From NCBI RefSeq assembly GCF_023923225.1, contig NZ_CP099489.1, positions 992,001-1,056,000 of the forward strand: 64,000 bases of DNA, written 5' to 3'. This DNA is from Ornithinimicrobium faecis (GTDB lineage Bacteria > Actinomycetota > Actinomycetes > Actinomycetales > Dermatophilaceae). Below are positions 58,154-64,000 of the stretch, piece by piece. The translations under genes and the position numbers were made by a program. The notes under the pieces are model-generated. The model did not search any database. It worked only from the letters and a program-made list of their open reading frames with translations, and had not been told where the DNA came from. Every line of letters starts with the position of its first letter. The first letter of the stretch is position 1.

Positions 58154-58677
58154 AGGTCCTGGTCACCGGTGGGGTCCGCTCGGGCAAGTCGCACCACGCG
58201 GAGACCCTGGTGCGGGGGGAGGCGGCGGTGACCTATGTCGCGCCGGGGCCGGATGAGAGCGAGGAGCCGGACCCCGACTGGGCACTGCGCCTGGCGGCCC
58301 ACCGCGACCGACGCCCCGCGAGCTGGACCACGGTCGAGACGGCCGACGTGGCCACGGCGATCGCCGACAGTGCGGGGCCCGTCCTGGTGGACTGCCTGGG
58401 CACCTGGCTGACGCGGACCATCGACCTGCGCGGCCTGTGGGAGGCGCCGGTGGACGAGGTCACCGATGTCGTGCGTGGGGAGATCGCGCGCCTGGTGGCG
58501 GCGCTGGAGCGGCCGCAGCCGATCGTGCTGGTGACCAACGAGGTCGGGCTCGGCGTCGTGCCCGCCCACCGGTCCGGGCGACTGTTCCGCGACCTGCTGG
58601 GCGAGGCCAATCGGCAGGTGGCCGCCGCGTGTGACGAGGTGCACCTGGTGATTGCCGGGCGGGTCCTGGTCCTCTAG
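58150..58677 (+). CDS. cobU: Adenosylcobinamide kinase / guanylyltransferase
   Basis: CobU phosphorylates adenosylcobinamide and then adds GMP in the assembly of the nucleotide loop of B12. The 175-residue protein has Walker A GGVRSGKS (7-14), the conserved AHRDRRPASWTTVET and the VTNEVGLGVVP motif. ATG 58150 overlaps the ligase-like gene. It is convergent with cobS-cobT. Together the three give the late cobalamin salvage steps; the rest of the pathway is not in the window. Confidence 0.93.
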   Translation: MKVLVTGGVRSGKSHHAETLVRGEAAVTYVAPGPDESEEPDPDWALRLAAHRDRRPASWTTVETADVATAIADSAGPVLVDCLGTWLTRTIDLRGLWEAPVDEVTDVVRGEIARLVAALERPQPIVLVTNEVGLGVVPAHRSGRLFRDLLGEANRQVAAACDEVHLVIAGRVLVL

Positions 58678-58727
58678 CGGTTCCGTGCTGACGGTCGTCG
58701 GCGGGGGAGATAGCGCCGCCGCTGCGG

Positions 58728-58783
58728 GGCTCAGGCGACGCAGACTCAGCGACGGAGATTCAGGCAGGCTCAGGCGACGCAGA
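58728..58783 (+). repeat. Direct repeat duplicating the cobS 3' end
   Basis: GGCTCAGGCGACGCAGA occurs at 58728-58744 and 58767-58783; the second copy contains the cobS stop and last codons. Spacing is 39 bp. It lies in the 92-nt convergent gap between cobU and cobS. Confidence 0.8.
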
Positions 58784-59528
58784 GCAGCAGGACGACCAGC
58801 GTCACCTCGACGCAGGCTCCCAGGACGTCTCCGGTCACTCCGCCGAGCCGGCGACGCGCGACCACCAGGACACCGGCCAGCGCGACGAGGGCCAGCGCTG
58901 GCGCCAGCAGCCCACCGAGGTCGAACCCGGGCAGCAACGCGGCCACCCAGACCAGGCCCGCGGTCGCCAGGAAGACCAGCAGAGCAGTCACCGGGTGGAC
59001 GGTGCCGGCCACCGTGGCTCCCAGACCATCAGGCCGGGCCGCGGGAACGCCCCGGACGCACGCAACCGCGAGCGCGCTGCGCGAGGTGACGACGCACGCC
59101 GCAGCCAGGAGCGGGCCGAGGTCATGGGTGGTGAGCGCGGCCAGGCTGACTGCCTGGATCCCGATCACCACCACGAGGGCCACGACCCCGGCGGGGCCAG
59201 CAGTGCCCGACCGCATCACCTCCAGCGAGCGCGCCCGGTCGGTCGAGGCGGTCAGCCCGTCGACCGTGTCGGAGAGACCGTCCAGGTGCAGCAGACGGCT
59301 GAGCCACGCCAGGAACCCGACGGCCACCAGGCCCATGGCCAACGGGGCGAGGTGCCCCTCCTGGCTGAGCCAGACCAGCAGGGCGACGCCGCCGGCCGCC
59401 GGCACCGCGGTCAGGGGTGCCAGGGCCATGGCCAGACCGGCGGTGGGGCGGTCGATGGTCTCCGGGGGCTTGACGGGGATGCGGGTGAGCGTGCCGACGG
59501 CGAGGCGCCAACTGTCGGGCAGGCTCAC
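58770..59528 (-). CDS. cobS: Adenosylcobinamide-GDP ribazoletransferase
   Basis: CobS joins activated cobinamide to ribazole at the membrane. The 252-residue protein is mostly hydrophobic and has FLAWLSRLLHLDGLSDTVDGL, whose Asp residues bind metal, plus RAxSLEVM-type RARSLEVMRSGTAG. The GTG start overlaps the cobT stop (GTGA), so cobT-cobS are coupled. Confidence 0.92.
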   Translation of the reverse strand: MSLPDSWRLAVGTLTRIPVKPPETIDRPTAGLAMALAPLTAVPAAGGVALLVWLSQEGHLAPLAMGLVAVGFLAWLSRLLHLDGLSDTVDGLTASTDRARSLEVMRSGTAGPAGVVALVVVIGIQAVSLAALTTHDLGPLLAAACVVTSRSALAVACVRGVPAARPDGLGATVAGTVHPVTALLVFLATAGLVWVAALLPGFDLGGLLAPALALVALAGVLVVARRRLGGVTGDVLGACVEVTLVVLLLCVA

Positions 59529-60712
59529 CCGAGGTCCTCGAGGAGCGCCACGTCGCGCAGCAGCGCGATGGCGCTGTGCAGCAGCGGCACCGCCGCGACG
59601 GCGCCGGATCCCTCGCCGAGGCGCATCCCCAGGTCCAGCAGGGGCGTCAGGCCCAGCGCCTCCAGTGCCAGGGACTGGCCAGGCTCGGGGGAGCGGTGCC
59701 CTGCAGCGAACCAGGCGGCGGCACCGGGGGCGATGCGGTCGGCGAGCAGGCCGCACGCGACCCCGATGAGCCCGTCCAGCAGGGCAGGGACCCCGGCCCG
59801 TGCGGTCGTCACCAGGAAGGCGGTGGTGGCGACCAGGTCGGCACTGCCCAGCACCCGCAGCACCTCCGCGGGATCGGCGGCTCGGTCGCCGAGGCGGGCC
59901 AGGGCCTGGTCGACGAGGGCGGCCTTGTGGGCCAGGGCCGTGTCGTCGACGCCGGTCCCGCGCCCGGCCACCGCGCTGCCCGGCAGGCCCAGGGCCGCGG
60001 CCACCAGTGCTGCGGTCGGGGTGGTGTTGCCGATGCCCATGTCCCCGCTGATCAGCAGGTCCGCGCCCGACCCGAGCTCCTCCCGGGCGACGGTCTCTCC
60101 GGCACGCCAGGCCTCGGCATACTCCTGGTCGGTGAGGGCATCTGCCAGGTGGATCGGCGCGCTGGCCTGTCGCACCTTGTGCCGTTGCAGGTCGGTCCGG
60201 GCCCCGGGCTCCAGGTCGGCGAAGTCGTCGGTGCAGCCCAGGTCGAGCACCCGCACGTGCACGCCGTGGGTGCGGGCCAGCGCGCTGACGCCCGCCCGAC
60301 CCGCGAGGAAAGTCCGCACCATCGCCCCGGTGATCTCGGGCGGGAAGGCGGAGACGCCGTGCTGGGCCACTCCGTGGTCGCCGGCAAAGATCACCAGGCG
60401 CACGTTGTCCAGAGCTCGAGGCGGCACGCTGTCCTGCGTCGCGCTGAGCCACACCGCGAGGTCGCCGAGCCGGCCCAGGGCCCCGGGGGGTGTGGCCAAC
60501 GCCGCGAGTCGCTGCTGTGCCCGGTCCCGGGCAGTGGCTGACGGTGCGGGGACGGTGGAGGTGCTGATGACTGACTCCCAGAGGGCGGCGTGGAGGGGGG
60601 TCTCAGCGTAGGCGGACTCAGGAAACGGGCCGCCACCCGGGCGGTGGGTCCTCGCCGACCCGGCCGTCCACGGCCTCCCGCAACAGGTCTGCGTGACCGG
60701 TGTGGCGGCCAT
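59525..60712 (-). CDS. cobT: Nicotinate-nucleotide-dimethylbenzimidazole phosphoribosyltransferase
   Basis: CobT makes ribazole phosphate from dimethylbenzimidazole. Family features: RLAALATPPGALGRLGDLAVWL, FAGDHGVAQHGVSAFP, LISGDMGIGNTTPTAALV and the catalytic end LGEGSGAVAAVPLLHSA. The start is unclear: the only in-frame ATG or GTG is 60712, which overlaps the upstream DinB gene by 95 nt and adds about 60 residues that look like antisense filler. Real translation may begin at a rare codon near 60550-60600. Confidence 0.85.
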   Translation of the reverse strand: MAATPVTQTCCGRPWTAGSARTHRPGGGPFPESAYAETPLHAALWESVISTSTVPAPSATARDRAQQRLAALATPPGALGRLGDLAVWLSATQDSVPPRALDNVRLVIFAGDHGVAQHGVSAFPPEITGAMVRTFLAGRAGVSALARTHGVHVRVLDLGCTDDFADLEPGARTDLQRHKVRQASAPIHLADALTDQEYAEAWRAGETVAREELGSGADLLISGDMGIGNTTPTAALVAAALGLPGSAVAGRGTGVDDTALAHKAALVDQALARLGDRAADPAEVLRVLGSADLVATTAFLVTTARAGVPALLDGLIGVACGLLADRIAPGAAAWFAAGHRSPEPGQSLALEALGLTPLLDLGMRLGEGSGAVAAVPLLHSAIALLRDVALLEDLG

Positions 60713-61208
60713 ACTCCTCGATCAGGTCGCACACCAGCCGTCGCACGCTCGCCCGGGTGCCCTTGTCGTCGGCGGTCGCGGACGGTTGATCGATGCCGCC
60801 GTCGGCGATCGTCTCGGCCAGGCGCTGCCGTGCCCGGGCCACCTTGCTGTCATAGAGGCCATAGAGCCAGTCGGGCGAGTCCCCGGCGGCCGTGGTGAAC
60901 TCCCACTCGGGGTCGGCGTCCCAGACCTCCGGGTCCCACGGGCCGCCCGGGGAGTCGCCGGTCATCTTGAGGAAGAACGTCTGGTCCTCCACCAGTGCCA
61001 GGTGCTTGAGCAGCCCACCGATCGTCAGGGCCGAGGAACCGATGCGTGTGGTCAGCCCGGCGTGGTCCAGGCCGTCGGCCTTCCAGCGGAAGGTGGCGCG
61101 CTGTCGCTCGAGCATGCCGAGGAGATGCTCCAGCTCGGTGCCAGCCAGTGGTGGCTCCCAGGGTGTGGCCGCTGAGCCGGGGACGGGGTCGCCGATCAGG
61201 TCAGTCAT
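60618..61208 (-). CDS. DinB-family (DUF664-like) protein
   Basis: The 196-residue protein has the DinB four-helix fold with metal histidines expected in LLKHLALVEDQTFFL and EEYGRHTGHADLLREAV. Related proteins include mycothiol- or bacillithiol-dependent transferases, so a thiol-transferase role is possible. ATG 61208 has an AGAGG site. It overlaps the only in-frame canonical start of cobT and may be co-transcribed with it. Confidence 0.87.
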   Translation of the reverse strand: MTDLIGDPVPGSAATPWEPPLAGTELEHLLGMLERQRATFRWKADGLDHAGLTTRIGSSALTIGGLLKHLALVEDQTFFLKMTGDSPGGPWDPEVWDADPEWEFTTAAGDSPDWLYGLYDSKVARARQRLAETIADGGIDQPSATADDKGTRASVRRLVCDLIEEYGRHTGHADLLREAVDGRVGEDPPPGWRPVS

Positions 61209-61292
61209 GGTGTCCTCTCCTGGGCCCGGCCGTCGGGCCTGTCACCACCGTAGGATCGAACCCGGACGATCCACGGCAGGGATGGAGAGATC

Positions 61293-62246
61293 ATGCGATC
61301 ACAGACCAGTCCGACCGCTCGGGCCCTGCTGGCACTGGAGTTGATCCAGGGGCAGCCGGGCATCACCGCCGACCAGCTCGCTGCCCGGCTCGGGGTGACC
61401 TCTCGGGCGGCTCGGCGCTATGTCGCGATCCTGCGCGAGGCCGCGATCCCGATCGTGTCCACGAGTGGCCCGGCGGGTGGCTACAGCCCGGGGCGGGGCC
61501 TGCGGCTGCCGGCGGTGCTGTTCAGTCAGGGCGAGGCGCTCGCGTTGGTGATGGCGGTTCTCGACGGGCACCACGCGGCCGCCGACCCCGCAGATCCGGT
61601 CGGTGCGGCGTTGGGCAAGATCCTGCGTGCGATGCCCAGTCGCATTGCGGCACAGGCCGAGTCGGTGCGCAAGACCGCGGCTGCGGCCCCTGATCGAGGT
61701 GCGGCGCGGCCCGACCCGGACACCACGGCCACCCTGGTGCGCGTGTGCGCCGAGCGTCAGGTGGTGGACCTGGACTATCGCTCGGAGTCCGGCAACGAGT
61801 GGATCGCCACCGTCGAGCCCTGGACCGTCGTCGTGCGTTATGGGCGGTGGTATCTGCTGTGCCGAGCGGTCGACCGTGACGCCGTGCGGACCTATCGGGT
61901 GGACCGCGTCCGGGCCGTCTCCGTCCGGGACGAGACGTTCGTGCCACCGGAAGACCTGGATGCGGTGACGGTGCTCGAGGAAAACCTCGGCGCCGGTTGG
62001 GACTATCCCACCAAGGTCGTCATCCAAGCCCCTCTCGAGCGGTGTGAGCGGGTGCTGGGCCACGCGCTGGGCACGCTGAGCGCCATCGATGACCGGAGCA
62101 CGCGCCTCACCGGGAGCACCAGCAACCCCTATGGGTATGCCGAGCGTCTCGTCACCCTGCCGGTTCCGTTCACGGTGGTGGATGGCCCCGAGCTGCGTGC
62201 CGTCGTGCGTGAGCTGGGAGAGCGCCTCGTGGCTGCCGCTGGCTGA
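61293..62246 (+). CDS. WYL-domain transcriptional regulator
   Basis: A 317-residue regulator with an N-terminal winged helix (ALLALELIQGQPGITADQLAARLGVTSRAARRYV) and GGYSPGRGLRLP, a central linker, and a WYL domain. The WYL part shows VDLDYRSESGNEW, WTVVVRYGRWYLLCRAVDRD and TYRVDRVRAV. WYL domains bind nucleic acids or small ligands, and such proteins often regulate stress or defence genes. ATG 61293 is preceded by GGAGAG. It diverges from DinB with 84 nt between. Confidence 0.88.
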   Translation: MRSQTSPTARALLALELIQGQPGITADQLAARLGVTSRAARRYVAILREAAIPIVSTSGPAGGYSPGRGLRLPAVLFSQGEALALVMAVLDGHHAAADPADPVGAALGKILRAMPSRIAAQAESVRKTAAAAPDRGAARPDPDTTATLVRVCAERQVVDLDYRSESGNEWIATVEPWTVVVRYGRWYLLCRAVDRDAVRTYRVDRVRAVSVRDETFVPPEDLDAVTVLEENLGAGWDYPTKVVIQAPLERCERVLGHALGTLSAIDDRSTRLTGSTSNPYGYAERLVTLPVPFTVVDGPELRAVVRELGERLVAAAG

Positions 62247-62292
62247 GGAACTCGGTTGCGTGCCCGGCGACCGGTCCCTGAGGGTGAGGAGC

Positions 62293-62700
62293 ATGACTTC
62301 CTTTGTGTCTCACACCACGATCGACTCCACCGACGCCTACACCCAGTCAGTGTGGTGGCAGGGGGTGCTGGGTTATGTCGAGGACGCCGACGATCCCAAC
62401 GAGCCGGGTCACGAGGAGTGCCCCATCTTCGACCCCGAGACCGGGCACACGTTGCTGTTCATCGAGGTGCCGGACCCGACCCCGGGCAAGAACAAGATCC
62501 ACCTCGACCTGCGCCCGCGTGACCTGACCCAGCAGGAGGAGGTCGACCGCCTCCTCGCCCACGGCGCCAGGCTCTCCACGGATCACCGGGGGCTCTACGG
62601 CCCGGGCACCGGCTGGGTCACTCTGGCCGACCCTGAGGGCAACCTCTTCTGTGTCCTGAAGTCGCCGGCCGAGCGGGCCGCCCTGGCGGCGCAGTCCTGA
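62293..62700 (+). CDS. VOC-superfamily protein
   Basis: A 135-residue VOC-fold protein with SHTTIDSTDAYTQSVWW, the HTLLFIEVPDPTPGKNKIHLDLRP strand and the end GWVTLADPEGNLFCVLKS, which carries the usual Glu before the last strand. Function unknown. A GTGAGGAG site precedes the ATG at 62293, 46 nt after the WYL gene, so the two may be one transcript. Confidence 0.85.
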   Translation: MTSFVSHTTIDSTDAYTQSVWWQGVLGYVEDADDPNEPGHEECPIFDPETGHTLLFIEVPDPTPGKNKIHLDLRPRDLTQQEEVDRLLAHGARLSTDHRGLYGPGTGWVTLADPEGNLFCVLKSPAERAALAAQS

Positions 62701-62748
62701 GCAGGTTCCCCGCCGCCACTCAGCCACCATCAGTTGGCCGCAGCCTGC

Positions 62749-62970
62749 TCAGCGGTTGCGCGGGTGATTGCGGGCGACCCGCTCGTTGCCGTGCTTGTAG
62801 TTGCCGGTCACGCGTGCCATCAGCAACTGGTCGTCCTCGCCGTCCACATCCTCAAGGAAGTCCGCGGCGCGGCGCCCGCGCAGGGTCGTGGCGACCTTCC
62901 CGTGGTGACGGATGCGGACCGCACCGTCCGAGCTGATCGTGTAGTCGAAACCCTGTGGTCGTTGCCCCAT
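62749..62970 (-). CDS. Small basic hypothetical protein, 73 residues
   Basis: MGQRPQGFDYTISSDGAVRIRHHGKVATTL precedes an Arg-rich helix (RGRRAADFLEDVDGEDDQ) and a basic end rich in Asn/Arg/His. The pattern resembles small conserved actinobacterial proteins of unknown function. GACAGT lies 6 nt before its ATG. It is convergent with the VOC gene. Confidence 0.7.
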   Translation of the reverse strand: MGQRPQGFDYTISSDGAVRIRHHGKVATTLRGRRAADFLEDVDGEDDQLLMARVTGNYKHGNERVARNHPRNR

Positions 62971-63012
62971 CCGTCCACTGTCCCGCCTGCACGGCTCCTG
63001 CGCCACTGAGTT

Positions 63013-63038
63013 GTTCCGCTGGAGAGTTCCGCTGGAGA
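63013..63038 (+). repeat. Perfect tandem duplication of 13 bp
   Basis: GTTCCGCTGGAGA is repeated head to tail in the gap upstream of the universal stress gene; likely a slippage product. Confidence 0.8.
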
Positions 63039-63123
63039 CCTGCCTCGTCGTGGTGCGGCTGTGGTCAGCGCCTTCTGCGTGGGAGATACTGGGGTGGCAG
63101 GCCCGGCCCAGTGGAGGTGCGTG

Positions 63124-64000
63124 ATGAGCAAAGGTTTCGTCGTCGTCGGTGTTGATGTGCCGGAGACCAGTGGCGATGCGGTCCGGTGGGCCGCGCAGAC
63201 CGCCAGTCTCCACGGTCGAGCCCTGAAGTTGGTCCACGCTGTCGAGGGTGTTGCGGGGCTGCCCAGCGGTGTCGTGCAGGCCGACGACAACTCCACCCGG
63301 GACGTGCTGCGGGACAACACCGACGCGCTGTCGACGCTCGAGCAGGCCGTCGCGGCGGTGCACGAGGAGTTCCCCGAGCTGGAGCTGGTGCCACTGGAGG
63401 TCGTCGGTGACAACGTCAAGTCGCTGCTGGCCCACGAGGAGGACGCGCTGCTGGTCGTCGGGACCGGCCACCGCAGCACCCTCTCCGAGATGGTGCTCGG
63501 GTCGACCTCGCTCGGAGTGGCCATGCACGCCTCCAGTCCGGTGGCCGTTGTGCCTCCGGGCAGCCGCCGGGACGAGGAGGCGCACGGGGTGCTCGCCGTC
63601 GCCGTGGACGGCAGCGCCGACAGTGCGCTGGCCGCCCGGGTCGCCTGCTACGAGGCCAGGACCCGCGGCGCCCGAGTGCTCGCCATCAACACCTGGGCGT
63701 TGGAGGTCGTGGACGGATTCGTTGTGACCGAGTCCGACCAGGAGGAGTTCGGCGCCATCCAGGAGCGGCAGCGCGAGCTGACCGAGCGGGCACTGGTGTC
63801 GGCACGTCGGGACTATCCCGACGTGGACATCGAGGTGCAGGTGGTGCACGCGCGCGCGGTCCCCACGCTGCTGGGCGCCTCGCAGAACGCCGACGTGTTG
63901 GTTCTGGGCAGCCGCGGGCTCGGTGGCTTCGCCGGCAAGCTGCTCGGCTCGGTGAGTCAGCGGGTGCTGCGCGGGTCGGCGTGTCCCGTGATCGTCGTCA
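63124..64000 (+). CDS. Universal stress protein with two USP domains (partial)
   Basis: From ATG 63124 (GGAGGTG site; GTG at 63121 is an in-frame alternative) the frame stays open to the window end. Domain 1 (residues 1-150) has the ATP-binding tail GTGHRSTLSEMVLGSTS. Domain 2 ends in GSRGLGGFAGKLLGSVSQRV and the final VIVV. Tandem-USP proteins are widespread in actinobacteria and bind ATP under stress. The stop lies outside the window. GATACT about 30 nt upstream may be the -10. Confidence 0.92.
   Translation, partial: MSKGFVVVGVDVPETSGDAVRWAAQTASLHGRALKLVHAVEGVAGLPSGVVQADDNSTRDVLRDNTDALSTLEQAVAAVHEEFPELELVPLEVVGDNVKSLLAHEEDALLVVGTGHRSTLSEMVLGSTSLGVAMHASSPVAVVPPGSRRDEEAHGVLAVAVDGSADSALAARVACYEARTRGARVLAINTWALEVVDGFVVTESDQEEFGAIQERQRELTERALVSARRDYPDVDIEVQVVHARAVPTLLGASQNADVLVLGSRGLGGFAGKLLGSVSQRVLRGSACPVIVV

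Overview
The window is very GC-rich, uses GTG starts often, and carries many overlapping stop/start codons. Its gene content (rplQ-truA, rplM-rpsI-glmM, fum-glpX-DUF4245-xseAB-ispH-rmuC-ychF) points to an actinobacterium. Protein style suggests the Micrococcales, perhaps near Ornithinimicrobium, Serinicoccus or Janibacter; that placement is an inference from pattern, not a database result.

Layout. 1-1025: the end of rplQ, a strong terminator, then truA. 1059-18379: a block lying between truA and rplM, holding a UBP-type zinc-finger protein, a lipoprotein, an EamA exporter divergent from a LysR regulator, a DksA/TraR-like protein, a GlxA-type regulator divergent from a methyltransferase, a cupin, a divergent DUF305/LVIVD pair, an ABC-F ATPase, an AEC transporter, OsmC, a GNAT protein, and an HMA chaperone with a P1B-type ATPase convergent with an ArsR-like regulator. 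18573-21066: rplM-rpsI-glmM. 21330-23644: carbonic anhydrase and class I fumarase, translationally coupled. 23818-28161: a sugar ABC importer resembling LpqY-SugABC, convergent with a glpX-pfkB operon. 30226-36794: DUF4245, the coupled xseA-ankyrin-xseB-GNAT operon, a DUF885 protein and ispH. 36935-46515: a mechanosensitive-channel-like protein, a polar amino-acid ABC operon, rmuC, an SSS symporter with a 43-residue partner, a lipoprotein and ychF.

46516 to about 54850 looks like an accessory region that begins at the 3' end of ychF. It holds MntA-HepT, a lone nucleotidyltransferase, a frameshifted IS110-type element, a haloacid dehalogenase, a VOC protein, a broken FitA/VapC pair, a PucR remnant, a hydrolase and MazEF. 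The last codons of ychF are repeated downstream at 47283, and in diverged form near 50925. The rest of the window is mostly housekeeping: lysoplasmalogenase, 2'-5' RNA ligase-like, cobU/cobS/cobT, DinB, a WYL regulator and a universal stress protein cut by the window end.

Three patterns cut across the genes. First, tandem arrays with an exact 32-bp period lie at three intergenic places, with two unrelated sequence types and both orientations of one type. Second, at least thirteen genes have a -10-like hexamer ending exactly 6 nt before the start codon, which is what leaderless transcription predicts. Third, the ychF 3' end behaves like a repeated insertion or attachment site. No CRISPR array, tRNA, rRNA or prophage was seen.
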